This document shows, piece after piece, positions 56,075-63,841 of a stretch of DNA of 64,000 bases. Both the position numbers and the translations under genes were made by a program. This stretch comes from Chryseobacterium sp. CH21. GTDB lineage: Bacteria > Bacteroidota > Bacteroidia > Flavobacteriales > Weeksellaceae. How positions within the stretch are numbered: the first letter of the stretch is position 1; every line of letters begins with the position of its first letter. The stretch is taken from the NCBI RefSeq assembly GCF_004119445.1, contig NZ_QICI01000067.1, positions 39,142 to 103,141 on the forward strand, written 5' to 3'. Under the pieces are notes generated by a model. That model was not told where the DNA came from. It worked only from the letters and a program-made list of their open reading frames with translations, and did no database searches.

Positions 56075-56168
56075 ATAATTAGTTTTTGGACAAATTTGCT
56101 GAGTTTTGCAATGCAATACTATTGCAATGATTGCTTGCAGAAAAATTACAATGAGAAACGTAAAAATT

Positions 56169-56356
56169 CCCCTCCTCCGGAGGGGTGGCGAAAATTCAAA
56201 GAATTTTTGACGGGGTGGTGAAAGAGTATGATAATATAAGTTTTGGCTAAAGACAATTGATTGATTTCTATTTTATTGAACGGGCTTTAGCCCGTTCCTA
56301 TTGAATATCTTACCCATTATTATCTCGCAGATTGAGTAGATTACACAGATTTTCAC
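56169..56356. repeat. Three different palindromic repeats in one gap
   Basis: No gene. (1) CCCCTCCTCCGGAGGGG at 56169-56185 with a following AAAATTCaaaGAATTTT, a widespread Bacteroidota intergenic motif in my memory. (2) AACGGGCTTTAGCCCGTT at 56279-56296, a perfect 8-bp-arm hairpin, with GGCTAAAG upstream at 56245. (3) TCTCGCAGATTGAGTAGATTACACAGATT at about 56323-56351, resembling a common Chryseobacterium repeat. All three are recognised as repeats from memory, not by copies here. Confidence 0.5.
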
Positions 56357-56362
56357 ATCTCT

Positions 56363-56734
56363 TTACTTCAAAATAATAAACTCCATTGTTTTGGTAACAT
56401 GTTTTTCCTGAATTATTCCCTGTGAATATTGAATATTATGACCGGAATTATATTTTGTCAGATAAGCCTGATTAATTTCGTCTGTAAGTTTATTGATATC
56501 TTCCGGAATGATCGCTTTTATAGGATAAATCGTTTCACCACATTGGATTTTTCCTGCAGAATCTTCTAAAAAAGCATTGTACCAGCTTCTTTCGGCAAGT
56601 CCCCACGATCTTGCGAAAATCCGGTTTTGGACTACAACCATCCATATTTCCAGGAATCCCGGTCTTTGATGTCCGGCTTTTATTCCGATAATCGTATTAT
56701 TTTGAATATAATTTAATGCTGTTTCTTTATTCAT
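56363..56734 (-). CDS. DUF2255-like protein
   Basis: A 123-residue cytosolic protein of split-barrel type with the pattern GIKAGHQRPGFLEIWMVV, FARSWGLAERSWYNAFL and GKIQCGETIYPIKAI, which I associate with the DUF2255 family (related to flavin or F420-binding nitroreductase-type split barrels). Function unknown. Single gene between a repeat cluster and the LytTR gene. Confidence 0.65.
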   Translation of the reverse strand: MNKETALNYIQNNTIIGIKAGHQRPGFLEIWMVVVQNRIFARSWGLAERSWYNAFLEDSAGKIQCGETIYPIKAIIPEDINKLTDEINQAYLTKYNSGHNIQYSQGIIQEKHVTKTMEFIILK

Positions 56735-56843
56735 TGTCTTAATTTTCTATAAAACTAAAACATGAAAAGTGGAATGAAAACTTATTTATGTATCCTGTCA
56801 GAAATATGATGCAGTTAGATCCTTTTCTGATGTGATGAGTTTT

Positions 56844-57173
56844 CTAAAGCATCATATTACCAAGAGCTGTCTGTAGACATTCTTTGTAGCTTTTGGCGAC
56901 TGTAATTTTTAAATCACCACAGAGCAAGTGATTATCTTCAAAAGATTCAATATTTGTCAGATTAACAATGTATGAATTGTGAACACGCATAAATTCGTCC
57001 GGAAGACTTTCGATAAGGTCTTTAAGCGTTTTGTAATAAATATATCTTTTGTTGTCTATGGTATGAACTTCCACATAATTCCCTAATCCCTTAATAACAC
57101 TGATATCGTTAAAGAAAAGCTTGATCAGCTTTTTATCTGTTTTAATGAAAGCAAATGTCCGGTTTTCTATCAT
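56844..57173 (-). CDS. LytTR-type DNA-binding protein without a receiver domain
   Basis: A 109-residue protein that is almost wholly a LytTR DNA-binding domain (DISVIKGLGNYVEVHTIDNK, TLKDLIESLPDEFMRVHNSYIVNL, then SFEDNHLLCG). LytTR domains normally follow a receiver; this one starts about ten residues before the domain, so it is a stand-alone transcription factor. It lies 14 bases downstream of the NlpC/P60 gene and is likely co-transcribed with it. Its N-terminus is consistent with truncation or an orphan regulator; target unknown. Confidence 0.8.
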   Translation of the reverse strand: MIENRTFAFIKTDKKLIKLFFNDISVIKGLGNYVEVHTIDNKRYIYYKTLKDLIESLPDEFMRVHNSYIVNLTNIESFEDNHLLCGDLKITVAKSYKECLQTALGNMML

Positions 57174-57187
57174 TTTAAGAAGATATT

Positions 57188-57760
57188 TTACAGCACTCTT
57201 TGAGCATGAAGATAGGCCTTATTCCAGTATTTCTCGTTCAGTGAAGAAATCATCACCCCTTTTGAGGTAGAAGCATGAATGAATTTCACTTCTCCGTCAG
57301 GACCAATATCATGAACGATTCCTACGTGAGAGACTCTGCTTCCTCCTGCTGTTGCAAAAAACAACAGGTCGCCAGGTTTCACTTCTTTAATATCAATGTT
57401 TTTCCCAGCTTCGGCCTGATCAGAAGATCTTCTCGGAAGATTAAAATCATTTTCTTCAAATACTTTTACGGTAAACCCTGAACAGTCAAATCCAGATGAT
57501 GTATTTCCTCCAAATTTATACGGTGTTCCGATATATTTTTCAGCATCTTTAAGAATATCATTGATGGATCTGGAGACATTTCCATTAAATTTTGAGTCCA
57601 GTTTTCTGAGATTCTCAGATTTTGCGACAGTCTTCGTATTTGATTTTTTGCTGCCAGAAGCATTTTTCGAAGATCCGCAGGAAACCACAAAAACAGATGT
57701 TGCCAGTACAATAGCCATCTGCTTGATTTTAATTTTTTGTTGAAATAATCCCGTTCCCAT
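57188..57760 (-). CDS. NlpC/P60 cell-wall hydrolase, lipoprotein
   Basis: A 190-residue lipoprotein with lipobox Cys28 (VFVVSCGSS), a basic Lys/Ser linker and a C-terminal NlpC/P60 (C40) domain. Catalytic Cys93 lies in GFDCSGF, His145 in SHVGIVHD and a third polar residue His162 in FIHAST. Such enzymes cleave peptidoglycan stem peptides (gamma-D-Glu to diamino acid bond). The next gene 14 bases downstream is a LytTR DNA-binding protein, so they may form an operon. Confidence 0.9.
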   Translation of the reverse strand: MGTGLFQQKIKIKQMAIVLATSVFVVSCGSSKNASGSKKSNTKTVAKSENLRKLDSKFNGNVSRSINDILKDAEKYIGTPYKFGGNTSSGFDCSGFTVKVFEENDFNLPRRSSDQAEAGKNIDIKEVKPGDLLFFATAGGSRVSHVGIVHDIGPDGEVKFIHASTSKGVMISSLNEKYWNKAYLHAQRVL

Positions 57761-57889
57761 ATTCTTCTGATTTATAATTAATTAACAAAACATATCACAA
57801 ATATACATTTTATATTTTAATTATGGTATAACTATACTACAACTATATTATAAATATATGTTAAAATTTTGATTTTCATTATTTATTGG

Positions 57890-57916
57890 TATATTTGATT
57901 TCTATTTTGAAGATAT
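57890..57916 (+). promoter_or_regulatory. -7 box and leader of the 212-residue hypothetical gene
   Basis: TATATTTG at 57890-57897 matches TAnnTTTG. The 19 bases that follow, ATTTCTATTTTGAAGATAT (57898-57916), are found again at 59285-59303 upstream of another gene. Confidence 0.5.
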
Positions 57917-58553
57917 GGCAACCTATGAAAGTATAATCAAGATCACCGGAGCTGTGGGCGATCTGGTATTTTATAATCTGAACGGGAAAAATGTGGTTCG
58001 GAAGAAAAGCGGGTTTAATAAAACAGCTTTTAAAAAGAGTGCATCGTATGAAAAAGTACGACAGAACAGTTCAGAATTTGGGCACTGTTCAAAAATCGGA
58101 AAGATTATTCGTAAGAGTCTGGAAATCTACATCAAAGAAGCAGGTGATCCCCTCCTCTACCAGAAGTTTGCAAAACTGATGACGGCCATCAAAGATTTAG
58201 ATAAGGTTTCTGAAAGAGGAAAACGAACAGTTGGAAATGGGCTAAAAACTGAAGAAGGCAAAAAACTTTTGAGAGAATTTCAGATGGGCACCATCCAGAA
58301 TGTTTCTGATTGTGTAAGAATTCAGGGTCAAATGCTTTATAAGAATGAAGAGTGTACTTCAGATCAGACAATGGTTATCACTATAAAATTAGATTCCGAA
58401 AACTATAAAACGGAATGTGCTGAAGAGATAATTAACTGGAATAAGGAAAAGAAAAATTCTTTTAAAAAATATTTTTCCGAAAATGACCTCCTGCTCCATT
58501 TCGTAGTATTGAAGAATGAGAAAAATGAAATTACCCATATGGGGTTTGTATAA
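57915..58553 (+). CDS. Hypothetical protein, helix-rich
   Basis: A 212-residue soluble protein. The N-terminus (MATYESIIKITGAVGDLVFYNLNGKNVVRKKSG) reads like a short beta-hairpin domain seen at the start of many Bacteroidota hypotheticals; the rest is helical and lysine-rich (SSEFGHCSKIGKIIRKSL). No family recognised. Own promoter, convergent terminator shared with the lipoprotein gene on the other strand. Confidence 0.72.
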   Translation: MATYESIIKITGAVGDLVFYNLNGKNVVRKKSGFNKTAFKKSASYEKVRQNSSEFGHCSKIGKIIRKSLEIYIKEAGDPLLYQKFAKLMTAIKDLDKVSERGKRTVGNGLKTEEGKKLLREFQMGTIQNVSDCVRIQGQMLYKNEECTSDQTMVITIKLDSENYKTECAEEIINWNKEKKNSFKKYFSENDLLLHFVVLKNEKNEITHMGFV

Positions 58554-58557
58554 ATAA

Positions 58558-58590
58558 AAAGTCTGCAGTAGATTCTGCAGACTTTCTTGT
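58558..58590. terminator. Bidirectional terminator
   Basis: Perfect stem AAAGTCTGCAG (58558-58568) with CTGCAGACTTT (58575-58585) between convergent genes, A run left, T run right. Confidence 0.85.
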
Positions 58591-58591
58591 T

Positions 58592-58960
58592 TTATTTCTT
58601 TTCTCCTTTCCAGCTTCCTGATATTGCAGGGGTTGGAAGTGAGTTGGACCAGTTTCCGTTTCCTTTTTTATCTGTTGTTAACGTTCCTTTGAATTCTCCT
58701 TTTGATGGAAGTCCTAATGTTGCGTTAAGATCTCCTGTTTCACTTAAATTTCCGGAAATATTATAGTTTTCATTATTGACATCGGAATGCATAGTTCCTA
58801 CCACTTTACCACTTTTATCTACTACAAAGTTCCAAACTCCTTTGTCACTTCCTTCATAAGAACCAGACCATGTTCCTACATAATCATAGATGGTATCATC
58901 ATCAGAGCTGCAACCGATAAATAAAAATGCCGTAAATAAAAGTAAAAAAAGTTTCTTCAT
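58592..58960 (-). CDS. Small lipoprotein with beta-barrel-like domain
   Basis: A 122-residue lipoprotein, lipobox Cys17 (TAFLFIGCSSDDD). The mature part alternates glycine-rich strands (YVGTWSGSYEGSDKG, SGKVVGTMHSDVNNE, NWSNSLP, ISGSWKG) like a small up-and-down barrel or lipocalin-type domain. No specific family. Own transcription unit. Confidence 0.7.
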   Translation of the reverse strand: MKKLFLLLFTAFLFIGCSSDDDTIYDYVGTWSGSYEGSDKGVWNFVVDKSGKVVGTMHSDVNNENYNISGNLSETGDLNATLGLPSKGEFKGTLTTDKKGNGNWSNSLPTPAISGSWKGEKK

Positions 58961-59344
58961 AGTTTCAGTAGTTTTATAACCTAAAATCCTGTTATTCTCT
59001 ATATATTTTTCCTTTAAAAGTTCTTTTACAGAGAATAGTGTTTAATATTTATTATTTTTTTGTTCCGTGCAAATCTACTAATTTTTTCTTCAAATTGTCT
59101 GAATTTTAATTAGTGCTCAATATGTTTATTAAAAAACAACATATTTTGGCTAAAATACAAATATTTTTCAAACAAATACAAGGTGTTTAAATTTTGAGTT
59201 ATTTTAAAAATAAACTCAAAAACAAATATTATTATACTCAATATTTGTTTACAATTACTTTATATTAGATTTCAGGCTATTTTTATTTCTATTTTGAAGA
59301 TATTTCTTACCTTAGTGAAAAATTTAACCTTTTCAAAAAATAAC
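58961..59344. other. Gene-free AT-rich region upstream of a secreted protein gene
   Basis: AT-rich spacer with several runs of A and T. It contains the 19-base leader-like match ATTTCTATTTTGAAGATAT (59285-59303) shared with 57898-57916. No frame or strong palindrome in the rest. Confidence 0.4.
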
Positions 59345-60028
59345 ATGAAAACAAAAACATCCTTTTTGGCAGCTTTTGCTATTTGTGGTAGTTTATCAGC
59401 ACAGGTTGGGATTAATACTTCCACCCCAACACATACATTAGATGTAAATGGTCTGGTAAGAGTAAGAGCGCTTTCGAATGCTGAAAAAAAAATTGTTGCA
59501 GCTGATGCAAGCGGAGTTTTAACCTTGATTTCACCTGAAGAGATTTTTGCTCCCAAGGCATTATTAAACACCTCTATGTCTGCTACGGAGCAAAGGCTTA
59601 CTATTTATGAAGGAAAATGCTTTCAGCCTATTGATAATGCGTCTTCCTGTACCATTTCTATCAATCATTATACTTCCTGTGCCGGATTCAGTAACCCTGT
59701 GGATACTCAAATTGTAGTTGGGCAGGGAATTAATACAAGTAACGGACAGTTTTTAGGTACCTGGACCGCCAGATATATTGATAACAAAGGATTTTTCGGT
59801 ACGGCACCTGTTGTCAATCAAACAGCACCTGATTATCCCAGGATTTCTTATCCGAGCGCCAATACAGTCAACTATTTAGGAAGCGGAAATTTTGCCGGTC
59901 AGTGTAATACCGATATTATAACCACCATTAACCAGACTACCGGAGATATAAAAGTAGAGTCTGTGAAGCGAAGCATGTATGCACACCTTGTATACCTTAT
60001 TAATATTGCCCGTTCCAGATCTTTATAA
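59345..60028 (+). CDS. Secreted protein with QVGINTSTP-type N-terminal stalk motif
   Basis: A 227-residue exported protein, started at the ATG at 59345 (signal MKTKTSFLAAFAICGSLSAQ); an upstream in-frame ATG at 59294 would add residues before the signal. The mature N-terminus VGINTSTPTHTLDVNG is the motif that opens many Bacteroidota surface and fibre-like proteins. A further domain has four cysteines (GKCFQPIDNASSCTIS, SCAGFS, GQCNTD). It differs from the three tandem paralogues downstream by lacking the STNKG and PRVAL segment. Function unknown. Confidence 0.72.
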   Translation: MKTKTSFLAAFAICGSLSAQVGINTSTPTHTLDVNGLVRVRALSNAEKKIVAADASGVLTLISPEEIFAPKALLNTSMSATEQRLTIYEGKCFQPIDNASSCTISINHYTSCAGFSNPVDTQIVVGQGINTSNGQFLGTWTARYIDNKGFFGTAPVVNQTAPDYPRISYPSANTVNYLGSGNFAGQCNTDIITTINQTTGDIKVESVKRSMYAHLVYLINIARSRSL

Positions 60029-60053
60029 TACTCGATATTTGATTTCAAAAAAG

Positions 60054-60085
60054 ACAGCCACACTATTTTCATTGTGGCTGTTTTT
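60054..60085. terminator. Bidirectional terminator
   Basis: Stem ACAGCCACA (60054-60062) with TGTGGCTGT (60073-60081), A run before and T run after, shared by the plus-strand gene and the minus-strand peptide frame. Confidence 0.8.
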
Positions 60086-60111
60086 GTTTTTACTCAATAA
60101 AATCCTATTTT

Positions 60112-60285
60112 TCAGAGTGTAGATAATTTATTTTTTATTTTGAACATATTCGTGTGAACAGTCATGCAGGCTTGCAAGTCATCAAAAACTCCTACTGATC
60201 TGCACTCATAATGACATCCAATTTTACATTGAACCACCGGAATTGCTTCGCCCCTAACCAATTTTAATTGCTCTTTTGAAATTTT
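60112..60285 (-). CDS. Possible cryptic bacteriocin-like (RiPP-type) peptide
   Basis: A 57-codon frame reads KISKEQLKLVRGEAIPVV then QCKIGCHYECRSVGVFDDL and ACMTVHTNMF, ending TGA at 60112. The first part resembles the short leader of Bacteroidota bacteriocin-like peptides (KxISxEQLKxVxGG, here RGE instead of GG) and four cysteines follow (residues 20, 24, 28 and 40 of this frame). A -7 box TATGTTTG lies 29-36 bases upstream and the shared terminator downstream. But no ATG or GTG starts it, only ATT or an internal TTG, and a TAA precedes it; it could carry a small sequence error, use a rare start or be a relic. Not a confident gene. Confidence 0.4.
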   Translation of the reverse strand, partial: KISKEQLKLVRGEAIPVVQCKIGCHYECRSVGVFDDLQACMTVHTNMFKIKNKLSTL

Positions 60286-60313
60286 TTATGATTTTAAAAT
60301 GTTTAGTTCGTCC

Positions 60314-60321
60314 CAAACATA
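60314..60321 (-). promoter_or_regulatory. -7 box before the cryptic peptide
   Basis: TATGTTTG on the minus strand (60321-60314) matches TAnnTTTG, 30 bases upstream of the peptide frame. Confidence 0.4.
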
Positions 60322-60351
60322 GGAATATTCCTCAGATAGAGAATTACTTTG

Positions 60352-60406
60352 TAAAAAAAATATCCAATAGAAAAATCTCTAACCGAGAGACTCCAACTAT
60401 TGGATA
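60352..60406 (-). terminator. Terminator of the arr gene
   Basis: On the minus strand the outer stem TATCCAATAG (60406-60397) with CTATTGGATA (60370-60361) encloses an inner TCTC/GAGA hairpin and is followed by eight U (A's at 60353-60360 on the plus strand). Confidence 0.85.
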
Positions 60407-60496
60407 AATGAAAAACTTGTTTCAAATCTATGAAAAGATTTATCCGGTACTTTATGAGTATAATCATAATCCGAAGTGTTCATTATTACTGAAGAA

Positions 60497-61240
60497 CTAA
60501 TTGATGATTTTTCCTTCATTATTATCTAATTTTTCACGAAATCTTTGAAGATCCTCAGGGTTTGGTCTGTCCCATTCTTTAACTTCTCCAATAATTTTCA
60601 GGGGCATTTCCGAGCGGTAAGAACGGGTTGGATTTCCGGGAAACTTCTTATCTGTTACATTGGGATCATTTTCAAAATTTCCTGTTGATTCCACAATATA
60701 TACTCGCTCTGCTCCATCTCCTTTAGCCAGTGCTGCAGCAAGTCCTGCCCCATTGGCTAAAGCAGTGAAGTAAATATGGTTCATTTTTAATTCCGATTGA
60801 TAATTAGAATTTCCGCCCGCTGTCAACAGGTCTCCAATTTGTAAATCAGCTTTTGTTCCGTGGTAAAAAGGGCCTTTATCGGAAGGATGATTTTTATGCA
60901 GTATAGATAACTCTGCATTCTTTTTTGATTTTTCTGTATCACCTAAATCCTCGTGGCATTTGGAGATATTCAGATAAAGAGAAGGCAAAGCACTTTTAAC
61001 AGTATCATCATTGATTTTAAGGGCAAATTCTAAAGAAGTTTCTAGCCATTTTAAACGATCAGAAAGGGTTTTCTGATGACGCGCTGCATAATGAGCCGCC
61101 AGAAATTTTTCATGATTATCTGAAGCTTCTTCCCAGGCTTGCAAAAATAATTGAGCCGCTTCTTCAGGCATTCCTTTGTCTTCAAAACTCATCCCTTGCA
61201 GGCAAAGCTTAATCACCGGATTAAAAGGGGAAAATTCCAT
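60497..61240 (-). CDS. arr: Rifampin ADP-ribosyltransferase with helical N-terminal extension
   Basis: A 247-residue protein. Residues about 120-247 are an Arr domain, which moves ADP-ribose from NAD+ to rifampin and inactivates it: GPFYHGTKADLQIGDLLTAG (His127 equivalent of the catalytic His), MNHIYFTA (Tyr157), FENDPNVTDKKFPGNPT (Asp192) and SYRSEMPLKIIGEVKEWDRP. Spacing of the three key residues, 30 and 65, equals that of the Mycobacterium enzyme (His19, Tyr49, Asp84). Residues 1-118 are helix-rich and TPR-like (GMPEEAAQLFLQAWEEASD, LSDRLKWLETSLEFAL). Arr alone is about 140 residues, so the extension is extra. Own promoter 12-19 bases before the ATG (near-leaderless) and its own terminator. 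Confidence 0.92.
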   Translation of the reverse strand: MEFSPFNPVIKLCLQGMSFEDKGMPEEAAQLFLQAWEEASDNHEKFLAAHYAARHQKTLSDRLKWLETSLEFALKINDDTVKSALPSLYLNISKCHEDLGDTEKSKKNAELSILHKNHPSDKGPFYHGTKADLQIGDLLTAGGNSNYQSELKMNHIYFTALANGAGLAAALAKGDGAERVYIVESTGNFENDPNVTDKKFPGNPTRSYRSEMPLKIIGEVKEWDRPNPEDLQRFREKLDNNEGKIIN

Positions 61241-61251
61241 GCTTTTTTTTT

Positions 61252-61259
61252 CAAATCTA
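61252..61259 (-). promoter_or_regulatory. -7 box of arr
   Basis: TAGATTTG on the minus strand (61259-61252), with TTG about 21 bases further upstream; only 11 bases from the ATG, implying a very short leader. Confidence 0.6.
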
Positions 61260-61317
61260 GGTTATTCTGTTGGAATAGTTCAATTTAAAAATAGATTAAA
61301 GTATTGACAATAAAAAA

Positions 61318-61350
61318 AATTCTACAAAATTTAAATTTTGTAGAATTTAT
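61318..61350 (-). terminator. Terminator after the first surface-protein paralogue
   Basis: Perfect 15-bp palindrome AATTCTACAAAATTT (61318-61332) with AAATTTTGTAGAATT (61333-61347), preceded on the plus strand by eight A, i.e. a U run on the minus strand. Confidence 0.85.
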
Positions 61351-61357
61351 AGCCTAT

Positions 61358-62173
61358 CTATTTTATAGGCGTTATTCTTATATTAATGGCATCACGGTTA
61401 CCTGAGCCAAATGTTAGCCTAAAAGCAGTTCCACTTGCACCGGCACCGTTTACTGTAAGAGTATAATTTCCCGCAGGTAAAGTTAAAATAGAACGGGGAA
61501 CAAGATAAAAATTACCTGTTGCAACAAATGTTGCAAAGCTATTAATATAAGTTAGTGAAGATAATCCAAATACACTATTAGTAGGGATACCTGTGGGTGC
61601 ACTCGTAAATGAATAATATAGCGTACATAATTTTACTACATTATCCGTTATTCCGGCTCCTGCAGATCCCTGTGCAATGCCTGAATTGGTAAAAACCACA
61701 GAAATATTAGAATTAAATTCCACTAAAGAAGTTTTATTTAAAGTAAATGATTGGGTTGCCAAAGTAATGGTGGATATAGAACCACTGGTTGTAGCTGCCG
61801 AGACATCTAAAATTGTAGCGGCAAGTGCATCACCGTTTATTATACCACCAGAAACCATCATTTTTTCAGACCAGGCAGATTTTCTCTGCCACTGGCTTCC
61901 GTCATTATAATATTCTCCAGGGTAAACAGGATTAGCTTCTACAGAATTATTGGTTGCTGTATTGTATACAACCATTCCAGCTACATGAGCTGAAAGTGGT
62001 GACGGGTTATTGGTTGCGGTAAGAGCCACTCTGGGAAGCAATAAGCCTTTATTGGTACTGCTTATATCAAGCATTGCATTGCTGTTGGGTGAAGCAAGGC
62101 CTATTCCCACCTGTGCCGCCATCGGGGATGAAACACCTAAAAAAGTAATTAATGTAAGAAGTAAATTTTTCAT
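61358..62173 (-). CDS. Secreted surface-type protein, tandem paralogue 1
   Basis: A 271-residue exported protein, started at the ATG at 62173 (signal MKNLLLTLITFLGVSSPMAAQ). The mature N-terminus is QVGIGLASPNSNAMLDISST-NKGLLLPRVAL, then HVAGMVVYNTATNNSV and YPGEYYNDGSQWQRKS, a module shared by many Bacteroidota surface and fibre-like proteins. The C-terminal half (beta-sandwich, ends FRLTFGSGNRDAINIRITPIK) is compact and jelly-roll-like. No T9SS tail or lipobox. First of three tandem paralogues; about 50 percent alike to them by eye. An in-frame upstream ATG at 62305 overlaps the next gene and is rejected. Confidence 0.75.
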   Translation of the reverse strand: MKNLLLTLITFLGVSSPMAAQVGIGLASPNSNAMLDISSTNKGLLLPRVALTATNNPSPLSAHVAGMVVYNTATNNSVEANPVYPGEYYNDGSQWQRKSAWSEKMMVSGGIINGDALAATILDVSAATTSGSISTITLATQSFTLNKTSLVEFNSNISVVFTNSGIAQGSAGAGITDNVVKLCTLYYSFTSAPTGIPTNSVFGLSSLTYINSFATFVATGNFYLVPRSILTLPAGNYTLTVNGAGASGTAFRLTFGSGNRDAINIRITPIK

Positions 62174-62213
62174 TGGTTCTGTTTTAGTCAATTTAAATTC
62201 ATTATTCCCCCTT

Positions 62214-63007
62214 TTATTTTGTCGGAGTGGCTTTAATCTGAGCAAGATCACGAATACCCGATCCATAATTAACTCTAAATGCAGTGGCCCCAGATGCCGA
62301 TCCATTTAAATTAACAACATAACTTCCTGCTGGTAATTGGAGTACAGCATGAGGCGATGTATAAAGATTTCCTGTAATGGTGGTTATATTAGCTGTAGTT
62401 GCATTCATATAAGTCATTGTACTGTCTCCAAATGGTGTATTGACAGCTATTCCGCTGGGTGCAGAAGTAAATATGAAATTGACAGTAACTAATTTTACAG
62501 AGGAATCACCTACCGGAACATTACTATCTCCGTTTGCTGTAAAAGACATCGATATATTTCCTCCAAATTCTACGCTGGAAGGTCTGTCCAAAGTAAAAGA
62601 AAAAGTAGTTAATGTTGTATTGACAGTACTGCCAGCTGAAATATCGACAGGAATAGATGAAAGTAAATCAGCAATAGTGCCTCCTGCTATCATTCGTACA
62701 TCATTTAAAGCTGAGTTTCTCTGCCATTGTGTTCCATCATTATAATATTCGCCAGGATATACCGGATTGGCTGCTACAGAAGTATTAGTTGCTGTATTGT
62801 ACACCGTCATTCCGGCTACATGGCTGGTAAGCGGTGCTGAATTATTCGTGGCTACCAATGCAACTCTAGGTAATAAAAAACCTTTATTAGTACTTGTGAT
62901 ATCCAATTGCGCATAGGAATTTGGACTTGACAATCCTACCCCAACCTGTGCATTTGTAACTAAATAAAAACCCATGAATATCAGCGTGGCATATTTCTTT
63001 TTTTCAT
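62214..63007 (-). CDS. Secreted surface-type protein, tandem paralogue 2, frameshifted in its signal
   Basis: Restored length is about 264 residues. The readable frame from 62975 starts inside the signal peptide (MGFYLVTNAQVGVGLSSPNS). Upstream, an ATG at 63007 followed by seven A instead of eight puts MKKKKYATLIFMGFYLVTNAQ out of frame; one base restored at the T7 run 62998-63004 joins them into a perfect signal peptide. The mature part repeats the STNKG, PRVAL, YYNDGTQWQR module and a variable C-terminal domain ending FRVNYGSGIRDLAQIKATPTK. Confidence 0.75.
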
Positions 63008-63049
63008 ATTTTGATTTTTAGTGGTGCTTAAAATATAAAAGTATTCTGA

Positions 63050-63841
63050 TTACTGTAATGGAGTTGCTTTAATATTGATCATATCACGGGTTCCTCCTCC
63101 GTATCCTATTCTGAAAGCTGTCCCGCTTAAAACAGAGCCTCGTAAGTTTAAAACATAGCTGCCTACGGGCAAAGTAACTACTCCATATGGATTCACATAC
63201 ACATCTCCAGTTACGGTTCCGGCAGCTGAAAGTGAATTGGTATAGGAAGTGGAATGATCTCCAAAAAATGCAGTTGTAGATACTCCTGAAGGAGCTGTTG
63301 TGAACTGAAAATTAACCGTACATAATTTGACAGCTCCATCTGACAATGGGGTCGTATTACTCCCGGAAGCTGTATACCTAGTAGAAACATTAGCACTGAA
63401 CTCTACCGTTGAAGGTCTGTCTAAGGTAAAAGAAATAGTGCTTAGTACTGTACTTAAAGAAGTTTGGGCGGCAACATCTGCCGTGATCAGCGAAATAGGG
63501 TCATTGATGCTTCCTCCGGTAATTGATCTGACATCATTCCATGTAGATTTTCTTAGCCATTGAGTTCCGTCATTATAATATAATCCCGGATATACAGGGT
63601 TGGAGGCCACAGAAGTATTAGTCACTGTATTGTAGACTGTCATTCCGGCAACATGGGCTGAAAGTGGAGAGGCACTATTGGTAGAAACAAGAGCAACTCT
63701 CGGAAATAAAACTCCTTTATTCGTAGTGGTTACATCCAGCATGGCATTGGCATTGGGAGAAGCTGTTCCAATTCCAATTTGTGCCCTTATAATGGAAAAA
63801 CCGACAAATAAAAAAGGAACTATAAAATTCACTGTTTTCAT
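63050..63841 (-). CDS. Secreted surface-type protein, tandem paralogue 3
   Basis: An intact 263-residue protein: signal MKTVNFIVPFLFVGFSIIRAQ, mature start IGIGTASPNANAMLDVTTTNKGVLFPRVAL, then YPGLYYNDGTQWLRKS, and a C-terminal beta domain ending FRIGYGGGTRDMINIKATPLQ. It proves the frame of the neighbouring copy. The order of the three copies, equal spacing (about 40 bases) and shared ends show tandem duplication. Function unknown. Confidence 0.78.
   Translation of the reverse strand: MKTVNFIVPFLFVGFSIIRAQIGIGTASPNANAMLDVTTTNKGVLFPRVALVSTNSASPLSAHVAGMTVYNTVTNTSVASNPVYPGLYYNDGTQWLRKSTWNDVRSITGGSINDPISLITADVAAQTSLSTVLSTISFTLDRPSTVEFSANVSTRYTASGSNTTPLSDGAVKLCTVNFQFTTAPSGVSTTAFFGDHSTSYTNSLSAAGTVTGDVYVNPYGVVTLPVGSYVLNLRGSVLSGTAFRIGYGGGTRDMINIKATPLQ

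Noticed and set aside
60394..60483. A 28-codon frame (MNTSDYDYTHKV...) just after arr
   Set aside because: It runs into the arr terminator stem, has no promoter, and no meaningful composition.
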